From the NCBI GenBank assembly GCA_947683425.1, contig CANTUQ010000076.1:5601001-5665000 (forward strand): 64,000 nucleotides of DNA, written 5' to 3'. Position 1 is the stretch's first letter. Every line of letters starts with the position of its first letter. This DNA comes from Excoecaria cochinchinensis (taxonomy: Eukaryota > Streptophyta > Magnoliopsida > Malpighiales > Euphorbiaceae). A model generated the notes under the pieces. The model saw only the letters and a program-made list of their open reading frames with translations, did not search any database and was not told the DNA's origin. Shown piece by piece: positions 1 through 11,750 of the stretch. The translations under genes and the position numbers were made by a program.

Positions 1-124
1 TCCTTCATTGCCAATTCTTCTTACAAGTAACCAGTAAGTAATTTAATTTATTTATTTGGATTTCTCTCGTCTTAGCACTCTGTGTTTTTTGCATATATAT
101 CAAGAAATTACATTTTTTATAACA

Positions 125-800
125 CAAAAAATTGTCATGAAAAAATCATTTTTCGTCGTTGAAAAGATAAGGTGACGAAATTTTATCGTCACAGAGAACG
201 TAACGGTAGGCGCGTAATATAAAAATTTATGTGACAATTTAGTTATTTGTCATCGTAAGTATTATTTTTTATGACGAAAATGACTATCGTCATGTTTGTT
301 TCTTACTTTTCATGACAAAATTTATGTTATAAATAAAATTATATTTCGTCACATTATATTGTTTATCGTTACAAAAGATTGGCATTTTTTATGACAAATT
401 TAAAATTCGTCACGAAATTAAACATTTTTAATGACGAAATTATGTTTCTAATTAAAACTATTAAATATTGATTACGTAATTATTCGTCATAAATAAATAT
501 AATTTTCGTCATAAAATATTTAATATCGTCATTAAATCTAATACTTTAAATGACAAAAAATGATTTCGTCATTAAATTAATGCATATTAATGATGAATAT
601 AAATCGTCATATTATTTTACAAATTAGTGACATAATTAGGGACAAAAATAATTGTCATAAAAAAATAGTTTTAGTGACAACTTTTTATTGTCATTAAATA
701 ACATTTTTTATTACAATATTAATATCGTAATTGTAAACAGTATATCGTCATTTATGAACTAACAAGACAAATTATGACAAATATACTTGCCATATATGCG
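125..800. repeat. CACTA left subterminal repeat region
   Basis: Many copies of TGACGAAAT / ATTTCGTCA and variants (GTGACAA, TCGTCAT) occur in both orientations within AT-rich DNA, about one every 20-40 bases. In CACTA elements such motifs bind the transposase; that role is inferred here. No coding potential. Confidence 0.75.
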
Positions 801-809
801 TCGTATTAA

Positions 810-1700
810 AAAAGACACATTTTAAATTTAATGTTATACAATCAATTAACTTTATAAAAAAAATTGTCAATCAACTAATATAAAGTATTTATTTAAACAA
901 AAGGTCAATTAAATAAAAAAAATACTACTTAATGCAAAAAGAAATTAAAATATTCTAATCCATAATTCAAAAATAAGAAGTTAATAGCCTTGCTGACATA
1001 ATGTAATCCTAGTCTAGAAACTGGTATGCGATCTAAAAAAAGATGTCTTATGAGTAAGCCAGAATCTTGAAAGATCTGCAAATAAAATCAATGTCCAATT
1101 AAGAAAATGAGATGACATACAGACACGGTTATTAAAAAAGAGCACAATCATATTTGAGAGAAAAAGCTAAAGCATTCAGTTTGCAACACACAGAGTTTGG
1201 CATATACCATTTTAAAACTCATAATCATGGGAAAGAGTCTTCGGCTTCCATTCCTTCCAACCTTGAATTTATACAAAATAACCTTGTATGCATCACAAAT
1301 ATGAGATGTGCATTGACTAGGGTAGTAAATTTTCATTCCAACATAGAAAAAATGCCTATATGAATCACTTTATGTTTAAATTGACAAAACAATGCCATGC
1401 TATTTCAAAAACATGATAAGGACTTCTAATTTATGCAATAACGCAGAATGGCAAATGGCTAGAGAATGGTTTCATTCAGCATGTAAGAAATTAGGATAGG
1501 AACCAATGAATGAATAAATGAAAGTGGTTTAGATATATAAAAATTATATAAACCACAAATCCTATAATTCAGTATATATAAAATATTCAGTTCTAAATAT
1601 CTAGAATCTTAATTCAACATTCCAAACATAAAAAAACATAATTAAAGTTCATTTCATGTCTCTGGTTTATAAAGTAACATATAAGCTAGAATAGGCCAGC
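810..1700. other. CACTA interior with no recognised gene
   Basis: AT-rich sequence between the left subterminal repeats and the captured exons. Short open frames near 1150-1360 on both strands are under 70 codons and look like nothing I know. It may include the 3' part or 3' UTR of the captured gene on the minus strand, but I cannot show that. Confidence 0.4.
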
Positions 1701-1704
1701 ATTT

Positions 1705-3400
1705 AAAGATGAACAATATAAGCTTTTCCAGCAAACTCATAAATATCCTCATGACAGCCCTTCCCATCAACCATATCGTCAATGACACAATTCTGAACAT
1801 GGGATCCTGGAAGAGAGCTAGATGAATGACATTTAGAAGTGGATCGTTTATGTTACAATGAGTAGTTACATACCATTTGGTTGATGAGAAACTTGTAAAT
1901 GGGATCTCTAACTTCTTTCTATGGCAATAATTTTTACACCAAATGGTCGCAAGCTCTTTGCCTATTCTGTCCCTATGTTTCCAAACCCCAAAATGAATAT
2001 CTGCACATGATAGAGTAACTATGGGTAACTAATCTGCAGCTGGATGTCCCTATCCCTTTTTATATATTATATTACTTGCTCTTCCTATCACCTCCCATCC
2101 AAAACAAAGGATGGAAATAGAAGTAGAGAGATATTTATGAGATTGCAATATATAGATTCTGTGCATGTCTTAAGATTGTTATAGAGCTTTATACATCTGC
2201 TTGCCAATTATAAGGTTACTCAAAAGTTATAAGCATGCATATGAGGACTGTATCTTACCTAATATATTCATTAGCATTCTTATCATTATCAAAAATCACA
2301 CAAGAAAAAAGATACATCATTTAATACATATGAGATATGTTTGTAAAAACAAAGAGAACTACTCCATCAAAAGAATGTAAGAAAATGCGCACTAACTGCC
2401 TTGCCAAGTAGTGTTTCACCAGTTGGTTCTCCAAGCTTCTTTTGCTTCACATAGACTCGAAGCTCATTCTGCAACCATAATCCAACTTAGAACCACAACA
2501 TAAAAAGTTGCAGATTTGCATGGACATAGTAAAAACTAAATAATTGTAGCAATCTGGAGGGCAGGTATCTGAAATAACATTGACATGATGCATAGACAAA
2601 GTTAAATCTACTTATGGGAAAACAGTGATACACAAACTATCTTGAAAAACCTGTAGTTTACAACCATAGGTATGATGAAAATGATGTTCCTAGTGGGGAA
2701 GAAACCACAATTTTGAGGTGAGGAAACATGATGATACAGGCAGGAGAAAACATTGAAATGCCAGAACCTTTATACCAGCAACATTCTGTCGCCTTGTTAA
2801 ATTTTAGCAAGAACAAAGGCAATGGTTCAAGTAGTAATCATTAAATCACAAGCAGAGCTACAGTCAGGACTATACATCATCTTCCAATTGAATCCTTGTA
2901 TAGTTCATTGACAGAACTTCCTTAGAAAACATGGTCATTATGTCCAGGAAAACAATAGAAGCATATCATCACACAAATTTTAAAATTGAACAGCAAAAGC
3001 TGAAAAGTCAGATTACAGTGCCAAGAATCTGATGTTTATAATGAGCATTTCCATCAAAGCCAAGTTCTTTTCCATTTTCTTTCAACTGACATAGCAATGT
3101 CCACTAATATAGAAAGTTTAAAAAACTTACTACACGTGCTTGATTTCATTGTCTGTTTTAATTAATCTTGGCAGATACAACTAACCAATACTGCAAAAAC
3201 CAAATCTCAAAGTTTTACCCATTACAAGATCAAGCAAAAGAACCTGCTTCCGAAGAAGGCCCAGCACAAGATATATAGCCATTTCAGCACAAGATGCTGC
3301 ATATCTGGTCATATCACTTGGAATTCTTGCAACTTTGATCTCACACCTTGTAGCAGCATTAAGATCAATACCTTTATACAGAGTTTTTATGGAAGGACAT
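1705..3400 (-). pseudogene. Captured exons of a D-isomer-specific 2-hydroxyacid dehydrogenase-like gene
   Basis: Reading the minus strand, four exon-like blocks appear in the right order. Block A (3244 to about 3372) encodes ...CAEMAIYLVLGLLRKQ and ends at a donor CAG|GTTCTT. Block B (2397-2468) follows an acceptor TTGCAG, encodes KLGEPTGETLLGK and ends at GCA|GTTAGT. Block C (1874-2000) follows TGTGCAG, encodes FILGFGNIGTE and ends at ATG|GTATGT. Block D (about 1705-1806) follows TCTTCCAG and encodes GKGCHEDIYEFAGKA. These match the catalytic and NAD(P)-binding parts (GxGxxG form GFGNIG) of plant 2-hydroxyacid dehydrogenases, the family that includes glyoxylate/hydroxypyruvate reductases. 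A, B and C join in phase 0 and introns are retained, so the capture was of genomic DNA, not cDNA. Two in-frame stops in block C and the missing C-terminal part make it a pseudogene. Family identity is from remembered family sequence, not a search. Confidence 0.75.
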
Positions 3401-3639
3401 CAAGTTCATTAATACAAAGAGGCACTGGATTAGCTACAAAGTCACTGGATCAGGCAATAGTTATAGAACAAAAAATTTTGCAAATCAGACCTTTAAAGGG
3501 AGTGTTAAAGAGGTACTGGATCGAGCACAGCAAACACAGATCAACGACGCACCATACTAACAAAACAAATTATTCAAACAAGAAGTCACTCGATACCCAA
3601 AAAAAGAATGAAAATAATTAAATCCATTAACAAGCAGAG

Positions 3640-3900
3640 AGAGGCATAACCTGATTGAAGAATGAGCGATTGATATTGAGAGAGAGAAGTGCGGCAGAGA
3701 CTGCAAGTGAGAGAGACAGGCACGCGGGGGAGACGGCGACTGAGATAGAGCGAACTATGGCGGAGACGGGGAAGTCACTGAAAAAGGACTGCGGCGGAGA
3801 GGGGGAGTCACCGAGCGACGAGGGCAGAGGAGATAGATCGATTCTGCGAGAGAGAGAAAGAGTTAGGGGGAAAATTTTTATTCTGGATTTTAGGATACAA
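3640..3900 (-). other. Probable captured 5' leader of the dehydrogenase-like gene
   Basis: On the minus strand this is CT-rich (CTCTCTCTC runs), like many plant 5' UTRs, and leads to AATCAG|GTTATG, a plausible splice donor upstream of block A. The open frame on the plus strand (3655-3918) is an Arg/Glu-rich low-complexity reading of the same GA-rich tract and is unlikely to be a gene. That it is the leader of the captured gene is inference from position. Confidence 0.4.
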
Positions 3901-3959
3901 TTTTTTAATTTACATTAAAATATTTTATTTTAAATTACTATTATATTATTAATTAATTA

Positions 3960-4930
3960 ACTTTCATATATAATTTAATTATTTTTGTAAAAAAGTAGAT
4001 GACAAACTATTTTTGGTCATTAAAAAAATTTATTGAGGACATTTTTGTTTATAATATAAAATATATTAATTATAGTCTATTTTTATTACAGTCGATTATG
4101 ATAAAAATATTATATTCGCACAAACTAGTTGTATTAGTAATAAATTTATATTTCTTCACAATATATTCTTTTTTTTTGACATATTTATTTGTCATAAATT
4201 GAATTTATATTTTATGACATAATTTATTTGTCGTATATTCATTACAATCAATTGTGACATAATATTATTATTGTTATAAATTGATTGTACTGGTAACAAA
4301 ATTATATTTTGTCATAATATATTTATTTTTTGTAATATATTTATTTGTCATAAATAAAATTATTGTTACGACATAATTTTATCGTGAAAAAAATAATTCA
4401 TATCATAAAAAATAAGTATTTTATGACAAATTTATATATCACAAATAGTAAATTTTTCCATTATATTTTTTTCCTCCAAAAGAAAAAGGTTGGAAATTTT
4501 TCATTCATATCAAAAGTGACGAAATTGTATCTCGTCACAGTATATTCATTTTTTGTGATATATTTATTTGTCATAAATATAATATTTTTTTATACCGATA
4601 TGTTATTTGTGACGAAAAGAATTTATTATCACTAATTTATTTAATTATGACAAAAATATTTCGTCACGAAAAATAAATATTTTGTGACAATTTTATACGT
4701 TGCAATAAGTTATTATTTTGTCCTAAATAAACCATGACGAAATATATTTTTTCGTCACAAAATTAATCTTTTAGTGACAATAATTAAAATATAAAATGAC
4801 GTAAGATAATTTCGTCACAGTAATAAATAATATGATGACGTTTTAAAAAATTCGTCATTATAAGTTATAATTAGTGACGAAATTTTATGCGTCATTAAAA
4901 AATTTGTCACAAAAAGTCAAATTTCTTATA
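3960..4930. repeat. CACTA right subterminal repeat region
   Basis: Mirror of the left flank: dense TTTCGTCAC, GTGACGAAA, TTTGTCATAA motifs in both orientations, densest from 4500 to the right TIR at 4933. Several open frames of 60-90 codons here are Ile/Phe/Lys-rich readings of AT-rich repeats and are not genes. Confidence 0.75.
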
Positions 4931-4933
4931 GTG

Positions 4934-5699
4934 TATATTTATGGTTTAATAGTACTCCTTTCTCTAATTGCTTCAGCAAATTGTCAAATAGTAAGTAATC
5001 TTTTGAGAAATTGTTCATGATTATAATTGATTAATCTTGTTTTCTAGTCTGTCATTTGGGTGTGCAATTTTGTTAACCTCTTATCATTTTCTATGATTTT
5101 CTAGTATGTGTGCAATTGTTTTCTAATCGCTGAAGATGGGTCCTTTTATAATAAAATTTTAATTCATTTTTTCGTTAAAGGAATATTTGGTGGCAAAAGG
5201 AGTTCGTGAATAAACTGTACTGTACTGATGAGTATAACAAAAAACACTTTTAAATTATTTTGTATTTAGACTTGCAATTTGTATTGCAACTTGGTGGCTA
5301 AAAATTGTCTCTATATGCAAGCATACTGAATTTAATTAAGTAAAATTTAAATTTATTTAATTTTTTACTTATTGTTAATTTCATATTTTATTATTTCTCA
5401 TAATTTATATAAAATAGTTGGTTCGTGGAGTAACTAAAGATCAAAGATGGTTGCATTCCATGGACAATTCAATTTTAATGTTGTTATTAATTAAAGATCA
5501 AGAATGTTGTTATTCGTTTGTTGTAATTTTTAGACATTTTATGATGGTGAACATGTTAGTTTTCATATTATTGTTTAATTAGGTATTAATTTTTGTTAAT
5601 TAGGTATTTTTCATATTATATGGTGAATATGTTAATAGGTATTTATATGTTAATTAGGTATTTAATAGTTTTCATATTATTGTTTAATTAGGTATTAAT
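4934..5699. other. AT-rich spacer, nothing recognised
   Basis: No open frame or family match. The only structure seen is a short direct repeat around TTTCATATTATTGTTTAATT (about 5557-5590 and 5665-5700). Confidence 0.4.
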
Positions 5700-5885
5700 T
5701 AAAAAAAATAACTTTGGGTAATTCGGGTGGGTCAATTCGACGCCCAAAAAATTTTGAGTTATTCAGTTCAAGGCCCTACTATAAGTTAGGGTCTCGATTC
5801 GGGTGATGGTTTTAGTGAAACTTTGAGTTTCGGGTTAATCAAGTTTGAGTCAGGTTGACCCGAACCTAACCGATGCACACCCCTA
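5700..5885 (-). mobile_element. MITE-like remnant, one end visible
   Basis: On the minus strand this begins TAGGGGTGTGCATCGGTTAG, a terminal sequence style common in plant hAT-type MITEs and similar dispersed repeats, and continues with phrases such as GGTTCGGGTCAACCTGA. No matching second end or target duplication was found, so it may be truncated by, or abut, the copia relic. Confidence 0.35.
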
Positions 5886-6561
5886 TTGATGAGTCTACAC
5901 CTGCTAGCACATTAGAGCCAAAGATGTAGCAAGCACTTGTCCTGGTGAGTGATAATCAATTAATTACAAAGATGATTAGATAGTTAATTCGGGCTTTTCT
6001 AACCATATAACTTAGGATGTGCAAGTATGTCAGAGTACAAAGGGGAGTGAGTAGTTATCACTGCAAATAACTCTAGGGCTCCTATCACTCATGTTGGCAA
6101 CACGATGGTAGTACCTTGATACAATTCAAGATAGGTGCAGTATTAAAATGTCTTTTATGATCCTAGGATAAAGAACTTGATATTAATATCGCAATTATCA
6201 TCAAGCAACTATGTGGTGTTTGGACCAAATGATGTGAAGGTATATTGAAGTTTAAAGCCAACTAGTGTATTGCTCATGGAGGGAAGAAAGCTAGAGTCTA
6301 TCTATGTAATGTTAGCTTAAATAGCTTTCATTGACAAGACTCGCAAGAATGAGACAACTAATCTATTTCATGCCCATTTGGGGATATAAACTTTCATAAA
6401 CTAAAAGAAATTATGGAGAAATCCATGCTTAAAGGACTTCCTCATCAAGAAGATGTAGTATGTACTAGGTGCCAATATGGGAAAGCATACCAAGTACCTT
6501 ATGAAGATTCTAAGTATAGAGCAAAAGAGCCTCCCATGTCAGTCCATTTAGATGTCTTTGG
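5886..6561 (+). pseudogene. Ty1/copia pol remnant: protease region to GAG-pre-integrase zinc domain
   Basis: Across broken frames the plus strand gives copia-type pieces in order: a degraded protease segment with a TANNS-like stretch near 6060-6090, a FGPNDVKVY phrase near 6220, a KNETTNLFHAHLG block near 6350 and the zinc-binding CTRCQYGKAYQVPYEDSKY block at 6469-6510. The copia text breaks off inside DVFG at 6561 and resumes at 16230 with LVKQPSINGY, so a later insertion split the gene. No 5' LTR or clear gag is visible. It is long dead, and it is the host locus for the nested elements to the right. Confidence 0.8.
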
Positions 6562-7785
6562 TGTAACAACCCAGAAAGGGCCTAGACGGAATTTGTGTCT
6601 TTGACCGAAAATTTTGAAGTATTTTCGGTATTTGAGTTTTTGGAATTGGAATTTTGAGGGACCTAATTGAAGAGTTAATTAAAGTTTTAATTGAAAGAAT
6701 TTTTATTAGTGATTTATTGGTAATTGGGTAAGGATTTATTAGAGTTTTGCCAGGGATCTAAAGGAAGTTAGTGAGGAGGTCCAATGGGAGAGAGACAAGT
6801 GGCTTGGTAGGTGAGTGCATTAATGTGGATTTGAAAAAGAAAGATGAGTGGGAGGGCAAAAGGGAGTTTGCTTCTCGTTGACTCATTCTTCATCTTCCTG
6901 TTCTTTCCCATTTTTTCCTCTCCTTTCGCAAGTTTCTGCTCTCCATTTTCTTTATTTAGTTCTTCCAGTTTGAGTGAGATTTGTTATGTTTGAGCTGGTT
7001 CTGAGGTAAATGGTTGGTTCGGCATCGTCTTCTTCTTCTTCTTCTTCGTTTTCTATTTTTTGAAGGTTGTGTTTATGGTTTTATTTGCCTTGGTTATCTG
7101 AGCTTTTGTTTTGGTTGAATCTTTGCAAGAACCGGAAGATAGAAGGAAGAGTAAAGGTAAAGAGAAGGTTGGATATTGAAGAGATACGATTGAAGCTTCT
7201 ATTTCCAGGTTTGGGAGCGTGTGTTGCTTGAGTTGTCTGATCATCTTCCTTGCTTGGATCTGTGTGTAATGTGTATATGTTGTTCTGATTTGTTAGTGTT
7301 GTGAATTTGAGCTCTTATTGTTTAAAGTCTGTCTGTGTATGTTCCGGGAATGAGTTATTCTCTCTTGTGTTTGTGGTGCTCGGCAGGAGACTCTTCATGA
7401 CACGTGAAGTTCTTTACGAGTCGTGAAGATTAACCTGTTTGGTGGGTTTGTTGTCTGAGTTCGTGGTGCATTTTGCTATGTATGCCTGTTTTGATTGTAT
7501 TTGAGTAGTAAGTTAAGAGTTTTGCATGTTCGGGTGTGGGTGTCTATTGGCTTGAAATCAGAGCAAGGAAGCACTGTTTCTGGGAGAAATACAACTCTAT
7601 CACGAGAGAGACATTCGTCCCGATCGTGACCGAGCTGGAATTTTTCTCAGTGCCCTCTCGGACGCATTGCACTTTGCTCCGAGACGTGTTTGTTAGTCGC
7701 TCGTAATGCAGAGCTCGGCTCGGTATGAAGAGCTGTTCGGCATGAAGAGCTCCGCTCGGCATGCAATGTGCTCGTCAAGTAGAGC
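6562..7785 (+). repeat. 5' LTR of the gag-only element, first part
   Basis: Matches the 3' LTR from 14078 base for base with scattered changes until CAAGTAGAGC at 7776-7785, where a solo LTR is inserted. Contains a short CTT microsatellite (7026-7045) and the paired inverted repeat around CATGACACGTGAAG near 7393-7406. Confidence 0.9.
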
Positions 7786-10700
7786 TGTAACACCCCAACT
7801 CATACGTAGGCGAACCCATCCGCAAGGGAGTAGGAAGCCGTACGAGTAGGTGTGTTACCGAACAGAAACGATACAAAACGTATATAATTATGAAAGAATT
7901 AAAACTTTTAAGGAGCAAAAATCTGAACATACATATTCATAAACGCGCATATTTTAAACAAAAACATACACATCTACAATATTACAATCATACAATAGGA
8001 GTCTGAAATATTACATCGTTCTCTTTACATATTACTTATACATATAACACAGATATACAAAAATTCTAAATTACAAAAGCTGAACAAGATACAAAACTTC
8101 TAGCTTCTATGTGGCCGACTCTGCAGATGCGCGACTCGAACAAAAGAAAACCTGCCACCTGCACGGGGAAAAGAGCCCGTGCTAAGCGATAACGCTTAGT
8201 GGGGAAAACAAACATAATAATATAGACGGCCATTCACAATGGTCGTCGAGGCATAACACATGCAAATCTCATACACACATAGTTCTTACCGAGAAATATA
8301 TATATGCTTACATATAATAGCTGTGCATTCAATTGTTTCTTATCATATTCATATCCTTATGTGCGACACAAACCAAGTCAACATCATCATACAAAATGTA
8401 AGTATATTCATGCATAACTACATATAACTTCACATGCTAGCGCCTACCTATACATTACAGGTCAGTATTAATACACATATATGCCCATATTTGTATCGTT
8501 ATACCAGTACAGGTCCTCATTTGCATACATTTACCGAACACGTTGGAGAATCAAGCTTTTGAAAGTACATCATACATAGTTACATAATCACAATACCATC
8601 ACACTTCCGTTGCGCAACATTAATCTTTGACATAAACAACTATATGATATTGCATTCCAATCACGGTGTTTCAAAGAGCCAATAAATCTGCACTTATCAA
8701 TTCACATATCTATAATCATAACTGATCAGAACCGCATGCTTATATACACAACATAACAAATCATACACCTGCTGACTCACAATAGTGGATAACGAGTACT
8801 GAGGGGGAGACCTCATGAGGGAACATATAGCCCGATCTCTGACCGGGTAAACCTCAGAGGGAACATATAATATAATGTACCATACAGGTACAAGTCGAAA
8901 AGCAACATCATCTTTTTCCACATTCCAAAAACATTTCATATCAAAGGGTTCGCGAGGAACCAGCCAGGGACCTGATCAGGGTCCAAATCGTTCAAAGGGC
9001 GCTGCAGCTACATATACATAGACTCTATTAGGCATGCCTAACTATCCACTAGACTGACTCTCGCAGGTCATGCATCATTCAAATCATGTGTCATATCAGA
9101 CAGTATATGAATATCATCATACTTAATCCAGAGTATAATAGACATCAAAAGGAATTCATAATATCAGCCAAGCATCATAATATTCATCTTACAAAGCATA
9201 CAATATAATTCCATCAACATGCTTGAGCACTATTCAATATTCTAAAATTTATCTGAATCAATTATGAAACATTATCAAGCCAACCATTCACTTAACATTC
9301 AAATTTTACTTTTAACAACTAACCATTCTTTACTAAAAAATAGGGTAGGTCACGATCACAACCAGATCGGTTGTCACCGTGACATACCAAAACTCTCGGC
9401 AGAAAGCACTCTTGGGGTACCTCACGGTGGTAACCCATTAGGTTGTCACCGTGACATACCAAACCCTCAAAACAGAATGCAAATATACGGTAGCTCACGG
9501 TGGTAACTACATTCATTGCCACCGTGACATACCAAACCCTCAAAACAGAATGCAAATCTGGGGTAGGTCACGGTGGTAACTACATTCATTGCCACCGTGA
9601 CATACCAAAACCTCAAAACAGAATGCTATTCTTCACACTTACTCATATCATTCATATAAACTATTTATACATTTACATAAACACTTACTTACCCGGTTTG
9701 CCACATTATAGGTCTCTGTTTAAAAGAGAAATTCATAAACTAAAAGCATTAAATCACCTTTATGATTATCATATTATATAGGCACTCAAATATCCACATG
9801 AACCGTTATAGTATCATAATTATCTTGCATACTAACACATTCTAATAACATTTATTACCAATGCATGCATCGTATAGTATTGTTAGGCAATTACTTTAAT
9901 CATGCATTCATTACTCATATCCCCTATATACATTTTCCATTAAACAAACTCAATTCATAATTATACATACTTGTTCACATCATACCTGATCAATACCACG
10001 AGTATATCCTGTTCAATAATTAAAAAGCACATATATACATTTAATTTCATTAATAAACTCTTATGCTATAGCTTTAATCACTTATAATTTGGATTGACGA
10101 CCACCCACATACTCATTTCCTAAGGTTGGAAATGAGTTAGACATGCTATAGGAACTTACCATGAAGTTCGGGTACGTTTCGGGAAGAAAAACACTCAAAT
10201 TATGCATATTAGGGGGTGGTCACGGTGGTAACCAATTGGTTGTCACCGTGAGGTCCAAAAATGAGCATTCTGCCCTGCATTTTCATAGGTCACGGTGGTA
10301 ACCATTTTGGTTGCCACCGTGACATACCAAAATATTGCAAAACAGAAGCAAAATTTCGGGTCTGGTTCACTCCACAATTTCGTACAACCTATATCAAAGT
10401 CTAGAACTCATTTTTAGCCAAAACTTCCTTCTTAACAAATGTTCTATAGGATGTTAACTTCCAAATGCAACAAATTACAGGTCAATTAGACATCTATAGA
10501 TTCAGATATGATCTAAACACCCCACAGTGCTTCTCTGAACCCGTCCAAAGAAGATAGGTCTACTTCTTGACCATTTTTCGGACACTTAGAGTTACAATTA
10601 GCTCAAACCTATTTCTAACACATTTGTAGACATATATCTTAGATTTCTAAAGGTACTGATTTCATATCATTTGGAATTCTACAACTCCCAAAACAGCTTA

Positions 10701-11745
10701 ATAACCGAAGAAAGGTCCAGGGTATTCTAATCCAGTTTTTCACCCAAAATCCTATTCACATGCACTTTTTATCAAATTAAAACCAACACTCACTACCATC
10801 ATCAAAGATCATCATCAACACATTCAAATTACTTAAATAACACATTAGTATAATCAAAATCACATATAAACAAAGAGTTTCCCAAACCTTAACTCCTTTG
10901 CTCCAATAGTTTCAATGATTGCACTTCTTGCTTCCATACTCTTTCTTCAGTTTTATTCTTCCAATTTCCTCATCAAAACATAAAATACTACTTAAGTTTT
11001 CTAATTAAACAAAGAGGAATTGCAGAAATCAAAAGTTATAACTTACCCTTCTGTCTCTTATCTCTTATAAAAGTGCTTGAGCTACAATCCATTATACATA
11101 ACTTGGGTTTACAAGAAGAGAGAGAGAGGGGCTGGCGTGAGATGAAGAAGAAGAGGGAGTGAAGAAGAACAAAGGGAATTCACGTGAGGGAGGAGAGGGG
11201 AAAGTGCAGAAATTTGCTCTCTCTCTCTTTCCTTAATAAAGTCAAGCTTATCTCAAATGCCACATGGCACCCCCCTATTGGCCCTAAGTAGATTTTTATA
11301 ACAATTCTTCTTTTGGTCCTTTAGCTCTTCTTTAATCTTTCCTTGGCCCACTACATAGATGTCATTCCTACATTGACCCACAATTAAATCTTACTCCCTT
11401 CAATTAAATCCTAAATTAATACCTTACAAATTTACAATTGGCCGCACTTGCCGAAACTTTTGCACTAATACTGAATTCGTCCTTTCGGCACACCTGACAC
11501 CACATTTCACATATATTCTGTCTAATATTACTCCATTTGAATAAATTAGCCCTCGTAGTTATTTATTCGATTCAATCAAATCCATATTTGCAAAATGACC
11601 AAAATACCCTTGACTCACTTTTTCTTGATTCTAGTCACATCTTTTCCTCCTACTTAATCACTCCGACCATCTAATCATACTGTTTCGACTACCAAAATCC
11701 GTAGAGTTATACAAATCCTTCTAGGGTACATTTCGGGGTGTTACA
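7786..11745 (-). mobile_element. Solo LTR of a Ty3/gypsy element, minus orientation
   Basis: Bounded by TGTAACACCCC (7786) and CGGGGTGTTACA (ending 11745), with target duplication AGAGC at 7781-7785 and 11746-11750. Orientation comes from the conserved CTAAGCG-TTAT-CGCTTAG hairpin and TGCAG|GT motif, which lie near the 3' end of sister LTRs and here read on the minus strand at 8157-8204. At 3960 bp it is long for an LTR. There is no PBS, PPT or coding sequence inside, so it is a solo LTR left by LTR-LTR recombination. Open frames at 9264-9781 are readings of its internal repeats. Confidence 0.85.
9343..9640. repeat. About 72-bp tandem repeats, each with an inverted repeat
   Basis: Four copies start near 9343, 9415, 9489 and 9560. 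Each carries GGTCACGGTGGTAAC followed after a few bases by GTTGTCACCGTGACA or its variant, so each can fold into a hairpin with a stem of about 12-14 pairs. Two further dispersed copies lie at about 10206-10260 and 10285-10330. Confidence 0.85.
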
Positions 11746-11750
11746 AGAGC

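Larger units (their letters stand above)
97..4933. mobile_element. Non-autonomous CACTA (En/Spm-like) DNA transposon carrying a captured gene fragment
   Basis: The right end reads ...AAATTTCTTATAGTG at 4919-4933, the reverse complement of a CACTATAAGAAATTT terminal inverted repeat. The left end is degenerate: only AAGAAATTA (102-110) is clear, so the left boundary is good to a few bases. A possible 3-bp target duplication TAT lies at 94-96 and 4934-4936. Both flanks are packed with short GACGAAAT/ATTTCGTC motifs in both orientations, the layout expected of CACTA subterminal repeats. I find no transposase. The interior holds minus-strand exons of a dehydrogenase-like gene, so the element probably moved, if at all, with enzymes supplied in trans. 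The CACTA assignment rests on the TIR and the subterminal pattern. Confidence 0.75.

Noticed and set aside
3655..3918. 87-codon plus-strand frame rich in Arg and Glu
   Set aside because: GA-rich antisense of a likely captured 5' leader; no domain, no homologous copy, low complexity.
9343..9640. Possible CRISPR-like array because of regular palindromic repeats
   Set aside because: Plant nuclear context, units of about 72 bp without variable spacers of constant length, and position inside a solo LTR.
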